Source: Bog-473 sp035947875 (GTDB lineage Bacteria; Actinomycetota; Acidimicrobiia; Acidimicrobiales; RAAP-2). From it: 13,790 nt of DNA. The stretch spans positions 1-13,790 of the forward strand of contig DASZJQ010000194.1 in assembly GCA_035947875.1 (NCBI GenBank). The letters run 5' to 3'. A program made the position numbers and the translations under genes. The notes under the pieces are model-generated. The model made no database searches and had not been told where the DNA came from. It saw nothing but the letters and a program-made list of their open reading frames with translations. Shown piece after piece: positions 6,221 to 13,243 of this stretch; position 1 is the stretch's first letter, and the number at the start of each line of letters is the position of its first letter.

Positions 6221-6829
6221 ATGTCCCAGCAACGTCAACCAGGCGTGGACTCGGACGCAGTCTTGGATGCGGCGGCGTCGTGCTACCTGCGCTTCGGGGT
6301 GTCGAAGACCACGGCGACGGACATCGCGCAGGAGGTGGGGATCTCGCGGGCCACGCTCTACCGTCGATTCGGCAGCCACGAGACGATCTTCCTGGCCGTG
6401 TTGACCCGCGAATCGGCGGCCATGTCCGCCGACGCCGAGGTACATCTGGCCGACATTGTCGACCCGATGGAGCGGATCCTCGAAGGCATGATGTTCTGCC
6501 TCGAGGAGATCGGTCGCCGGCCGGTCCACGCGGCGGTGTTCGGCGGTGACTCGGGGGCCTGGGCCGCCACTCAGGCCATCAACATGGCGACTCTGCGCCG
6601 CATCGGCGAGGCGGGCATCCGCCCCCTCCTGGAGTCGTCCCTGACCGACGGATCGGTGTCGGAACGCGACATGATGGACCTAGTGGACTGGATCGTCCGG
6701 ATCCTCATCTCGTACGCCGCCGTGCCCGGCAACGGCGGCCGGCGGCCCGCCGAGGTCCGTCGCCAGCTCACCGCCTGGTTCCTGCCGGCGTTCGACCGCG
6801 TGTTCGGTGCACGGGCCACGAGCCTGTGA
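6221..6829 (+). CDS. TetR/AcrR family transcriptional regulator
   Basis: A 202-residue regulator. The helix-turn-helix occupies about residues 30-51 (TATDIAQEVGISRATLYRRF), followed by GSHETIF as in typical TetR proteins. The C-terminal ligand domain contains a methionine- and isoleucine-rich segment (DMMDLVDWIVRILISYAA), suggesting a hydrophobic pocket. The start is set by AAGGAG four bases before ATG 6221. The next gene begins 44 bases downstream on the same strand, so it probably heads a TetR / oxidoreductase / sulfotransferase operon and controls it. Neither candidate site of the first TetR is found near it. The ligand is unknown; a lipophilic alcohol, ketone or acyl-CoA would fit the neighbours. 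Confidence 0.9.
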   Translation: MSQQRQPGVDSDAVLDAAASCYLRFGVSKTTATDIAQEVGISRATLYRRFGSHETIFLAVLTRESAAMSADAEVHLADIVDPMERILEGMMFCLEEIGRRPVHAAVFGGDSGAWAATQAINMATLRRIGEAGIRPLLESSLTDGSVSERDMMDLVDWIVRILISYAAVPGNGGRRPAEVRRQLTAWFLPAFDRVFGARATSL

Positions 6830-6873
6830 GACACTGAACTCAATTCGTCTTACGTACCGCCGGGGGGTGGAGC

Positions 6874-7908
6874 ATGAAGGCCTTGCAGGTGACCGCCCAC
6901 GGTCGACCGGGGGATGTGCTGGCGGTGCGCACGCTCGAGCGACCCGAACCCGGACCGGGCGAGGTGCTGGTGAGGGTCGGGGCGGCCTCGTTGAACTTCA
7001 ATGACATCGACCGGTGTCTCGGCAAGCTGGTGTCGGTCCCCACGCCCCCACCCTTCACCTTGGGGATGGACGTGTGCGGAATCGTGGAGGACACGGGCGA
7101 GGGCGCCGAGCACTGGCTGGGCAAACGGGTGGTCGCCATCACTAAGACGGCGCTGGGCGGCATTGCCGAATTCGCCATCGCCCCCGCGGTCTCGGTCTTC
7201 GATGCGCCGGACCAGCTCGATGACGCCGAGGCGACCGCCTTCGTGCTCTCGTTCCAGACCTCGCATCTGGCGCTGTTCCGCCGCGGGCGGCTTCGCGCCG
7301 GCGAGACCCTCGTGGTGCACTCGGCGGCCAGCGGGTTGGGTACCGCCGGGATCCAACTGGGCAAGGCGGCCGGAGCACGGGTCATCGCCGTCGCCGGGGG
7401 CCCGGAGAAGGGTGCGCTGTGCGCTTCGCTCGGAGCCGACCTGGTGGTGGACCACCTCACGGAAGACTTCGTCGAAGCGGTTCTGACCGCCACTGACGAT
7501 GTCGGGGCCGACGTCGTCTACGACTTGACCGGGGGCGACTTCGCCGAACGCTCGTGGCGTTGCACGGCGCGGGGCGGTCGCTACCTGGCCGTGGGCTTTG
7601 CCGACGACGAGAACAATGGGATGACCGGGCGCCCGCTGCGGATGGCCTGCATCGGCAACATCGACATCGTGGGCGTCATGGTGGCCTGGGCGGAGTCGGT
7701 CGACCCGGGCATGCGACGGTTCGGCTTCAACCCGTTCGGGCGCGACGTGGCCGATGAGATCCACGCCGATCTGCTGCGCCTGGTGGCCGAGGGGGCGATC
7801 CGGCCCTACGTCGGACGCCGCGTGACCATGGAAGAGGCGGGAACCGCGCTCGACGCGCACGAGGATCGGCGATCCCTGGGTCGCACCGTGGTGGAGATAG
7901 TCCGTTGA
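6874..7908 (+). CDS. Zinc-independent alcohol dehydrogenase / NADPH:quinone oxidoreductase-like MDR protein
   Basis: A 344-residue medium-chain dehydrogenase/reductase. The N-terminal GroES-like domain includes PGPGEVLVRV (27-36), SLNFNDID (39-46) and GMDVCGIV (64-71). The NADP-binding Rossmann motif HSAASGLGTAGIQLGKAAGA (149-168) is followed by ALCASLGADLVVDH. It lacks the GHE and four-cysteine motifs of zinc alcohol dehydrogenases, which puts it with the quinone reductase/zeta-crystallin branch that reduces quinones or activated double bonds, or serves as enoyl reductase. The start is ATG 6874 after a GGTGG purine run. It sits between the TetR and sulfotransferase genes, and its TGA overlaps the TTG start of the latter by four bases. 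The exact substrate is not readable. Confidence 0.9.
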   Translation: MKALQVTAHGRPGDVLAVRTLERPEPGPGEVLVRVGAASLNFNDIDRCLGKLVSVPTPPPFTLGMDVCGIVEDTGEGAEHWLGKRVVAITKTALGGIAEFAIAPAVSVFDAPDQLDDAEATAFVLSFQTSHLALFRRGRLRAGETLVVHSAASGLGTAGIQLGKAAGARVIAVAGGPEKGALCASLGADLVVDHLTEDFVEAVLTATDDVGADVVYDLTGGDFAERSWRCTARGGRYLAVGFADDENNGMTGRPLRMACIGNIDIVGVMVAWAESVDPGMRRFGFNPFGRDVADEIHADLLRLVAEGAIRPYVGRRVTMEEAGTALDAHEDRRSLGRTVVEIVR

Positions 7909-9200
7909 TCGACGTCGCCTACACCTGGCGTGACTCCGAGTTGAAGATCAAGCCGCTGCGCGCCCTGAACGCCGTGGGAGCGCAGTTGTCCCGATTCGGA
8001 GTGGACCTCCCGTCGCTGACGCCGTCGTCCATCGTCAGGTCGGCCGTCAAGACGGCCGGCTCTGATGACCTGGGCAGCGACAGCTACCGCGAGCCACTCG
8101 AGGTGTTCCTGGCGTCGTGCACGAGCGAGGCCGATCTGACCACCTTCGGCCGGATCCTGATTTCCAAGATGCTCGCCTCCGCCCTGGCCAACCGGATCTC
8201 CCTGCATCGCTGGTCGGTGGAGCACCCCGAGGTGCGGGCCGAGCGTATCGACAGTCCGTGGATCATCGTCGGGTTGCCCCGCACCGGGACCAGCCTGCTG
8301 TCCATGTTGCTCGGGCTCGATCCGATGGCCCGCCCGCTGCTCCAATGGGAGGCCGCCCACCCCATCCCTCCGCCAACCCTGGAAGAGGCGGACCAGGACC
8401 CTCGCATCGCCCAGACCACCAAGGAACTGGACGGGCTGATGAAACTCAATCCACCGCTCAAGGCCATGCACCCGTTCGGGGCCACCCTGGCCCAGGAATG
8501 CGTGTCCCTGTTCATGTACGACGTGCGGACCCTGGCCCTCGAGACTCAGGCGCACGTGCCCACCTACGCCCGGTGGTTGGAGCAGGCCGACATGACGCCG
8601 GCCTATGCCCAGCACCGACTGGCCCTGCAGACCTTGCAGTCGCGCCAGCCCACCGAGCGATGGATCCTCAAGACCCCCAACCACCTGTGGCACCTCGAGG
8701 CGTTGCTGGCGGCCTACCCCGATGCCCGCATCATCTGGACCCACCGCGATCCGGGGCCGGTCGTCACCTCGCTGGCCAGCCTGGCCAACGCCGGGCAGCG
8801 TCCCCTGACCCGGCGAACCGACCCTCGACCCACCGCGACGGAGTGGAAGCGCAAGTGCGCCTTCGCGTTGGGCTCGGCCGTCGCCTTCGACGAGAAGTCG
8901 GCCGACGGATGGTGCCGACACGTGCACTATGACGCCCTGATCGACGATCCGTTGGGGACGGTCCGCCATCTCTACCGTCACTTCGGGAGCGAAGTCAGCG
9001 GTCTCCACGCCCGGCGCATGGAGACCTTCCTCGAGCACCGACCGAAGGACGCCTTCGGTCGCCACCGCTACGACCCGGCCGATTTCGGGTGGACGTATGG
9101 CGGCCTGGCCAAGGAGTTCGGCGACTATATCGAGCGCTACCACATTCGATCCGAGATCCAGGTCGATCAGGCGACAGGACACACGCACGCCGGCAATTAG
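7905..9200 (+). CDS. Sulfotransferase family protein
   Basis: A 431-residue protein of the Sulfotransfer_3-like family (PF13469) common in mycobacteria and relatives. The 5'-phosphosulfate loop is GLPRTGTSLL (123-132). The 3'-phosphate segment is WTHRDPGPVVTS (278-289), preceded by WILKTPNHLWHL (253-264) as in family members. It would transfer sulfate from PAPS to a hydroxyl group of a lipid, sterol or other small molecule; it is probably cytoplasmic or peripheral, with no signal seen. The start is a TTG at 7905 that overlaps the oxidoreductase stop (TTGA), and GGAG at 7893-7896 lies eight bases upstream, supporting this rare start and translational coupling. Pairing with an MDR oxidoreductase suggests reduction and sulfation of one substrate. 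The acceptor is unknown. Confidence 0.88.
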   Translation: MIDVAYTWRDSELKIKPLRALNAVGAQLSRFGVDLPSLTPSSIVRSAVKTAGSDDLGSDSYREPLEVFLASCTSEADLTTFGRILISKMLASALANRISLHRWSVEHPEVRAERIDSPWIIVGLPRTGTSLLSMLLGLDPMARPLLQWEAAHPIPPPTLEEADQDPRIAQTTKELDGLMKLNPPLKAMHPFGATLAQECVSLFMYDVRTLALETQAHVPTYARWLEQADMTPAYAQHRLALQTLQSRQPTERWILKTPNHLWHLEALLAAYPDARIIWTHRDPGPVVTSLASLANAGQRPLTRRTDPRPTATEWKRKCAFALGSAVAFDEKSADGWCRHVHYDALIDDPLGTVRHLYRHFGSEVSGLHARRMETFLEHRPKDAFGRHRYDPADFGWTYGGLAKEFGDYIERYHIRSEIQVDQATGHTHAGN

Positions 9201-9221
9201 CCGGGTGGGAAGGGGAGGCAG

Positions 9222-9323
9222 GTGGGCGCCATCGAGAAGCACGTCGCCAACATCTTCACGAAGTCCTACCGGTGTCCCAGTCGGGGCCGGGTCCTGGCCG
9301 GGCTGCGCTTTCTCGAGTCCTGA
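9222..9323 (+). pseudogene. C-terminal remnant of a LuxR/NarL-type response regulator
   Basis: The reading GTG...TGA gives 33 residues. Its ends match the end of actinobacterial LuxR-type response regulators: AIEKHVANIFTK is the recognition helix and RVLAGLRFLES is the final helix, where relatives read VEKH-xNIFxKL ... RRVLAVLRFLxS. The linker between them (SYRCPSRG) is about six residues shorter than usual and unlike the family's GLPPSDDDHR. No receiver domain or remaining HTH is found upstream: 9201-9221 reads into a glycine/lysine stretch directly after the sulfotransferase stop. It is best explained as a decayed fragment. A purine run (AGGGGAGG) before the GTG could still allow translation of a small peptide. 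Confidence 0.5.
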
Positions 9324-9384
9324 CCGTCGTCCCGGCGGACCACCGCCGCGAGCTCGCTGTGGGGTTGTCAGGCATCGACGATCG

Positions 9385-9401
9385 GCGGGAGTGAGTCCCG
9401 C
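9385..9401 (+). terminator. Small hairpin, possible terminator
   Basis: GCGGGA (9385-9390) and TCCCGC (9396-9401) form a perfect six-base-pair stem with a five-base loop (GTGAG). It lies between the sulfotransferase/remnant region and the putative promoter of the membrane operon. No T-run follows, so this is weak. Confidence 0.3.
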
Positions 9402-9429
9402 AAGCCGTGCAGCGTCGGGGCTCGAAGAA

Positions 9430-9435
9430 TACGAT
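9430..9435 (+). promoter_or_regulatory. Possible -10 element of the membrane-protein operon
   Basis: TACGAT matches the actinobacterial TANNNT -10 pattern and lies 65 bases upstream of ATG 9501, just after the hairpin. At 17 bases spacing the -35 position reads GTGCAG, which is a poor match. Low confidence. Confidence 0.3.
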
Positions 9436-9500
9436 CTCCTCGTCAGGCCGGCGGGACCACGCCTCTTGGTTCCGAGGAACAGGCAGGGAGGGAGTGCACC

Positions 9501-10157
9501 ATGACCGACGCCGTGCTCACCGGATCTGGGCAGGACCCGGACGTCCAGCTCGACCCTGGCCACCCCGGGGCTGGGTCACCGGTCGCGCAGGGTCCACCGG
9601 TAGTTCCCGAGTTCGCCATCGTGCCGTTGCGCGGGCTGCCCATCGTCGCCGCCCTCTTGATCGGCTTGATCGTGGCCATCGCCTCGAATTCACTGTGGGC
9701 CTTGACCTTTTTCCATGTGGGCGGCGGTGGCCTCTGGACCAGCATCGACCTGTTCCTCGGCCTGATCATCGGACCGATACTTGGGGGGCTGTCGGTGCAG
9801 GCCCGCATCGAGTTCACCGTCCGCTTCATGCCCAAGATGCTGCTGATCATGCCCACGTTGGTGGCGATGACACTCGGGGCCGGGTTTCAACTGGCCCGTC
9901 ACCTCGGCAACCTCGACGCCGCCTACCCCCACCACGGCTGGCTCGTCGCCTCGTACGTCATCGTGGGCGTCATGGCCGTGATCGCCCTCGGGCTCCTAGA
10001 GCCAGCCAATCTGGCGGTGCTCTTCGAGCTGAAGAAGCCCCGACCCAACGGCGAGCGAATCGGGCGACTCATGAAGGTGTTCGTCTACACCGCGGGGATC
10101 ACCGGAGTGATGCAGATCGCGACCATCGTCATCATGACCTTCCTGGCAAGCCGATGA
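9501..10157 (+). CDS. Multi-pass membrane protein of unrecognised family (five predicted helices)
   Basis: 218 residues. After a soluble acidic and proline-rich N-terminus of about 40 residues come five likely membrane helices, at roughly 46-70, 80-97, 112-133, 147-167 and 190-215. Histidines near the membrane (H72 in FFHVGGGGLW, H134, H144/H145) and a conserved-looking PKMLLIMPTLVAMTLGAG helix could suit haem or metal binding, but this is speculative. The start is ATG 9501 with a strong GGGAGGGAG Shine-Dalgarno. The stop overlaps the start of the next membrane gene (ATGA), so the two probably form a complex. I do not recognise the family; CopD- or DUF2269-like proteins are a loose comparison only. 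Confidence 0.8.
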   Translation: MTDAVLTGSGQDPDVQLDPGHPGAGSPVAQGPPVVPEFAIVPLRGLPIVAALLIGLIVAIASNSLWALTFFHVGGGGLWTSIDLFLGLIIGPILGGLSVQARIEFTVRFMPKMLLIMPTLVAMTLGAGFQLARHLGNLDAAYPHHGWLVASYVIVGVMAVIALGLLEPANLAVLFELKKPRPNGERIGRLMKVFVYTAGITGVMQIATIVIMTFLASR

Positions 10158-10612
10158 GTACGGCGACCGAAACAACGCCCCCAGGCGCCGGACCCGACGA
10201 GGCCGACCTCCGCCAAGCCGATCTCCCGCCCGTGGTTCGAATGGGCGCCCTCACTCTGGCGCTGATCGTGGCCGGTGGGGTCCTCATGGCCGCGCAATAC
10301 GGGAAGGCTCACTCGCTCACCGTTCCAATCATCCTGGCGGCGGCCGGGGGCGTCGTGCTGGTGCTCAACGTGGTCCTCCTGGCCCGAGTGAAGGCCTTCG
10401 CCTGGACGGTGTTCTTCCGGGTCTTCGGGTGGGCACTGCTGGCCTACCTGGTCATCGCGGGGATCCTCGAGTTCGTGTTCATCTTCGACCACACGCCCGC
10501 CCACCAGCTTGCCTTGTTCAGCGCGCTGCTCTTCCTCTTCGCCGTAGACGTGCCGCTGATCCTCGCCTTCTCGGTGGCACGCTGGCAGCCGGTCCCGCAG
10601 TCAGCCGTCTGA
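10154..10612 (+). CDS. Small four-helix membrane protein of unrecognised family, partner of the preceding gene
   Basis: 152 residues starting at ATG 10154, whose TGA overlap (ATGA) with the preceding gene fixes the start and implies translational coupling. An acidic soluble N-terminus of about 29 residues is followed by four likely membrane helices at about 30-48, 56-78, 85-110 and 116-140. The last two carry F-rich faces and the short loop FDHTPAHQ, with two histidines near the membrane surface. It ends in a short soluble tail. The gene is followed directly by a strong hairpin, so the operon appears to be just these two genes. No family is recognised. A two-subunit membrane complex is the simplest reading, with role unknown. 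Confidence 0.8.
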   Translation: MSTATETTPPGAGPDEADLRQADLPPVVRMGALTLALIVAGGVLMAAQYGKAHSLTVPIILAAAGGVVLVLNVVLLARVKAFAWTVFFRVFGWALLAYLVIAGILEFVFIFDHTPAHQLALFSALLFLFAVDVPLILAFSVARWQPVPQSAV

Positions 10613-10617
10613 AGGCA

Positions 10618-10643
10618 CCCCAGCCGTTGTGAATGGGCTGGGG
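10618..10643 (+). terminator. Hairpin after the membrane-protein operon, likely terminator
   Basis: CCCCAGCC (10618-10625) and GGCTGGGG (10636-10643) form a perfect eight-base-pair, GC-only-but-one stem with a ten-base loop. It begins five bases past the stop codon at 10612. The following bases (CAAATCT) are not a clear T-run, as expected for many high-GC actinobacterial terminators. It separates the membrane operon from the epimerase gene. Confidence 0.55.
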
Positions 10644-10729
10644 CAAATCTCAAGGTTGGAACACAGTGGCAGAGACCCCACGACTGGTCGAGCACCGGTC
10701 CACGCGCCTTCTTCGGCCAGACTGTGCGG

Positions 10730-11728
10730 ATGGCGATCTTGGTGACGGGCGGCGCAGGTTACATCGGCTCCCATGCGGTCCGTCTGATGGGCGATCGGGG
10801 ACGGGACGTCGTCGTGCTCGACAGCATGGAATTCGGTCACCGGGCCGCCGTCGGCGATAGGCCCCTGGTGGAGGCCGACATCGCCGACGACGAGGCCGTG
10901 CGAAAAATCGTCAACCAGTTCGATGTCGATGCCGTCATGCATTTCGGCGGGTACAAAGCAGCCGGCGAGTCCATGGAGCAACCGGGACGGTACTTTCACA
11001 ACAATGTCTCCAAGAGCGCCTCGTTGATCGAGTCTCTCAGCCGCGCCGGCGTCAAGAGGTTCGTCTTTTCCTCAAGCTGTGCCGTGTATGGGACTCCCCA
11101 GCGAGTCCCCGTCAATGAGGACGCACCCATCCGCCCCGAGAGTCCCTACGGGGAGAGCAAGGCCATGGTCGAGAGAATGCTCTCGTGGTACGACCGCTGC
11201 GACGGACTGCGGTCGGTCAGCCTGCGTTACTTCAACGCCGCCGGCGCCTGGCCCGACGGCTCGATCGGCGAGGACTGGGGGCTCACGCTCAATCTGGTGC
11301 CGCTGGTCATGAAGGCGGCGCTCGGGCGTCGGGGACCACTCCACGTCTTCGGTGCCGACTATCCGACCCCCGATGGGACGGCCATCCGCGACTACGTGCA
11401 CGTCATCGACCTGGCCGAGGCCCACCTCAAGGCACTCGAGCTCCTCGAGTCCGGCGGCCCGACGACGGCCCTCAACTTGGGGACCGGCGTGGGCTCCTCC
11501 GTGTTCGAGGTCCTGGCGGCGGCCGAGCGCGTGATCGGCCGTCCCGTTCCCTACGAACTCGCTGTGCGTCGAGCCGGTGACCCGGTTGCTCTCTTCTCGG
11601 ATACCCGCCGAGCGAGCGACGTCCTCGGCTGGGAGGCGAAGTCCGGGTTGGACGACATCGTTGCGTCGGCCTGGGCGTGGCACTCGAACCACCTCGACGG
11701 GTACGGACCTGATGCGCCCGGTTCCTGA
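10730..11728 (+). CDS. galE: UDP-glucose 4-epimerase (GalE-type extended SDR)
   Basis: 332 residues, the standard GalE length. From ATG 10730: NAD motif TGGAGYIGSH (6-15), HFGGYKAAGES (71-81), SSSCAVYG (114-121) with the catalytic serine/threonine position, YGESK (Y140/K144), RYFNAAGAWPDGSIGED (167-182), a DYPTPDGTAIRDYVHV segment and RRAGDPVALFSD near the C-terminus. It interconverts UDP-glucose and UDP-galactose in the cytoplasm, feeding galactose catabolism or envelope polysaccharides. ATG 10730 gives the family-typical start MAILVTGG; a GTG six bases earlier (10724) is possible, and neither has a good Shine-Dalgarno. The usual HFAAxKAVGES reads HFGGYKAAGES here. It is a single gene: no gal genes adjoin it, and a hairpin lies upstream. 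Confidence 0.92.
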   Translation: MAILVTGGAGYIGSHAVRLMGDRGRDVVVLDSMEFGHRAAVGDRPLVEADIADDEAVRKIVNQFDVDAVMHFGGYKAAGESMEQPGRYFHNNVSKSASLIESLSRAGVKRFVFSSSCAVYGTPQRVPVNEDAPIRPESPYGESKAMVERMLSWYDRCDGLRSVSLRYFNAAGAWPDGSIGEDWGLTLNLVPLVMKAALGRRGPLHVFGADYPTPDGTAIRDYVHVIDLAEAHLKALELLESGGPTTALNLGTGVGSSVFEVLAAAERVIGRPVPYELAVRRAGDPVALFSDTRRASDVLGWEAKSGLDDIVASAWAWHSNHLDGYGPDAPGS

Positions 11729-11778
11729 AGCCTGACCGACAGCGCGGCCGAGGGGCGAGCGGGTAGCGGCGAGCGGGG

Positions 11779-12501
11779 TCAGGTGGCCTGCGTCAACCTG
11801 CGCTCGTAGTCATCCGCCAGGGCGTGAAGGGCCCTCCCAGCATCGCCGTTGTACGAAGAGCCATGCATGATGGCGAGGGTCGTCGGCTCGAGGTCGGCCA
11901 GACGGCGAACCGTGGGTGCGGACTGTGGGGTGAGGCAGGACGCCCCGAACATGTCCTCGGCCTCCATGGCGGCGCCGATGAGGTCGTTGCCCGTCAGCGC
12001 CGGCCCATCCCCGACCTGGGTGAGCAGGTCACCGCAGAACAAGGTGCCGGTGGTCTCCTCGTACAGGACGTGGGCGTCCCAACCATGTGGCACGTGCGGC
12101 GTGTCGATGCTACGGATGCGCCGACCACCGAGGTCGATGGTGCCGTCGGGTGCGATCGGGGTCGGGGGGCGGTCGGCCAGGTCGTCGATCGACACCATGC
12201 AACCGATAGCCGTATGGGCAACCTGAGCGTTGGGTGCCGCGCCGAGAAAGAGGTTCATGGCGCCGCACTCGTCGGCTTCAAGATGGCCAAACATGATGAA
12301 CCGGAGCTGATCGAGCGGAATCAGCGTGGAGATTGCCTTCGAGACGTCCGGGAACATCCGACGCGGGCCGGTGTGAAAGATGGCCGGCTCGTCGGCATCA
12401 ATGAGGAACTGATTGAACGTGAAGCCGGTCGGACCGATGTCGGGCACGAACGTTGAGAGGCGGTAGATGCGCTCGGCGATCTCGTCGATGCGTGTGTCCA
12501 T
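11779..12501 (-). CDS. Metallo-beta-lactamase-fold protein, ODP (flavodiiron-like) type
   Basis: 240 residues from ATG 12501, with AAGGAG six bases upstream. The fold is that of the oxygen-binding di-iron domain of flavodiiron proteins: metal-ligand positions HLEADE (73-78), H139 (VPHGWD), D158 (LFCGD) and H213 (IMHGSS), with roughly the HxExDH-H-D-H spacing of FprA-like proteins. The sixth residue of the first motif is glutamate (E78) instead of histidine, which should alter or remove one iron ligand. No flavodoxin domain follows, so it is a stand-alone domain. It is the last gene of a TetR / DinB-type / MBL operon, and its Shine-Dalgarno overlaps the stop of the preceding gene. A hydrolase, an oxygen- or NO-sensing role, or a defective reductase are all possible. 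Confidence 0.85.
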   Translation of the reverse strand: MDTRIDEIAERIYRLSTFVPDIGPTGFTFNQFLIDADEPAIFHTGPRRMFPDVSKAISTLIPLDQLRFIMFGHLEADECGAMNLFLGAAPNAQVAHTAIGCMVSIDDLADRPPTPIAPDGTIDLGGRRIRSIDTPHVPHGWDAHVLYEETTGTLFCGDLLTQVGDGPALTGNDLIGAAMEAEDMFGASCLTPQSAPTVRRLADLEPTTLAIMHGSSYNGDAGRALHALADDYERRLTQAT

Positions 12502-12507
12502 TTTCGT

Positions 12508-12514
12508 CTCCTTA
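12508..12514 (-). promoter_or_regulatory. Stop codon / Shine-Dalgarno overlap before the MBL gene
   Basis: On the minus strand TAAGGAG joins the stop codon of the DinB-type gene (TAA, 12514-12512) to AAGGAG (12513-12508), six bases before ATG 12501. This fixes the MBL start and implies coupled translation. It is the same arrangement as between the SDR and amidohydrolase genes. Confidence 0.75.
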
Positions 12515-13243
12515 GAGTGGTAGTGGGTTGCTGAGGACACCGGTGCCGGGGAGGCGACCGGACAAGGTGCGGATGAAGTCCAGGGCGTCGATCTCGACGC
12601 GCTCGCCGGACACGCCTTGGGTGAATTTTCCGCCGGCGGGACCGTCAAGCACGAGCTCGAATGGTTGTCCGTAGATACCGGCCCATTCGGCGACGATGTC
12701 GGCGACGAGACGACCGTCATGATCGGCCGTGACCTCCATCGGGCGGGCGATGGCCGCGTGGATGTCGATCCGATGCGCCCAGACATCCCGTGTGAAGCCG
12801 ACGTCGAGCAGGTACTTGAGGGGCACCCATCCGAAGGGCGGCCCGAAAGGGAGGGGGATGTAGCGGGCCGGGGGCGGCGTGCGCCACCGCCCCTTGACCG
12901 CCTTCGGCCCCACCGCCCCGACGAGCGCGACGAGTTCGTCATTCGACAAGTGGTTGCGCTCCCGGATCTGCAGCTCGTTCATGCCGTCGACCCAGTGGTG
13001 CGAGTCGATCTCCTTGTTAAGCGGCATGCCCCGCCGGAACTGGTGGGCGAACTCCCGGACCGACGCCTGGGCGTCACCCGAGCCCAGGACGTGCTGCACC
13101 ATCGTGCGCACATCCCAGCCGGTGCAGTCGGTGGGCGTCGCCCACTCCTCTGGTGAGAGCGAGCTGACCAGATCGGCGAAGCGTGTGAACTCCACCTCGG
13201 CCAGCACTCGGGCCTCGGGACGTGTAATTCGGTTTGGCATCAT
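12512..13243 (-). CDS. Maleylpyruvate isomerase family (DinB-fold) mycothiol-dependent enzyme
   Basis: 243 residues. The N-terminal DinB/MDMPI domain (PF11716) is shown by EEWATPTDCTGWDVRTMVQHVLGSG (32-56) with the metal-ligand histidine H51, and by FTRDVWAHRIDIH (150-162), where D153 and H157 take the other two ligand positions. Such proteins use mycothiol or a related thiol for isomerisation or conjugation, but most members are uncharacterised. The start is ATG 13243, which overlaps the upstream TetR stop (ATGA) and has AAGGAG nine bases before it; the following ATG (13240) is less well supported. It lies between the TetR and MBL genes in one operon. The pairing suggests thiol-linked detoxification or ring-cleavage product handling; substrate unknown. 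Confidence 0.83.
   Translation of the reverse strand: MMPNRITRPEARVLAEVEFTRFADLVSSLSPEEWATPTDCTGWDVRTMVQHVLGSGDAQASVREFAHQFRRGMPLNKEIDSHHWVDGMNELQIRERNHLSNDELVALVGAVGPKAVKGRWRTPPPARYIPLPFGPPFGWVPLKYLLDVGFTRDVWAHRIDIHAAIARPMEVTADHDGRLVADIVAEWAGIYGQPFELVLDGPAGGKFTQGVSGERVEIDALDFIRTLSGRLPGTGVLSNPLPL

Larger units (their letters stand above)
9324..9500. other. Gene-free gap before the membrane operon
   Basis: I see no coding sequence here. The gap (about 300 bases counted from the sulfotransferase stop at 9200, including the response-regulator remnant) holds a small hairpin at 9385-9401, a possible -10 hexamer at 9430-9435, and the strong GGGAGGGAG Shine-Dalgarno before ATG 9501. Confidence 0.5.

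Noticed and set aside
6825..6843. CTGTGAGACACTGAACTCA near the second TetR stop looks like the operator with a three-base insertion.
   Set aside because: It needs an insertion to align and overlaps the stop codon; probably chance.
7806..9563. A 585-codon open frame on the minus strand opposite the sulfotransferase.
   Set aside because: Antisense shadow of a clear sulfotransferase gene; glycine/arginine-rich with no recognisable domain, as high-GC DNA often gives.
9407..10153. Long open frame upstream of the four-helix membrane protein on the plus strand.
   Set aside because: It is an arginine-rich shadow of the five-helix membrane gene; the ATGA overlap at 10154 marks the real start.
10657..10672. 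On the minus strand CTGCCACTGTGTTCCA resembles operator site A at 12/16, upstream of galE.
   Set aside because: The central ACAC/ACTG part that sites A and B share is broken, match to site B is only about 10/16, and a galactose gene is an unlikely target of this TetR.
11731..11783. CCTGACC and GGTCAGG inverted repeat between the convergent galE and MBL genes.
   Set aside because: The loop is 39 bases and one arm overlaps the MBL stop codon; a terminator is possible but not supported.
12502..12942. The MBL reading frame stays open upstream to 12942.
   Set aside because: That stretch is the DinB-type gene read in another frame; the composition is serine/proline/arginine-rich and a good Shine-Dalgarno precedes ATG 12501.
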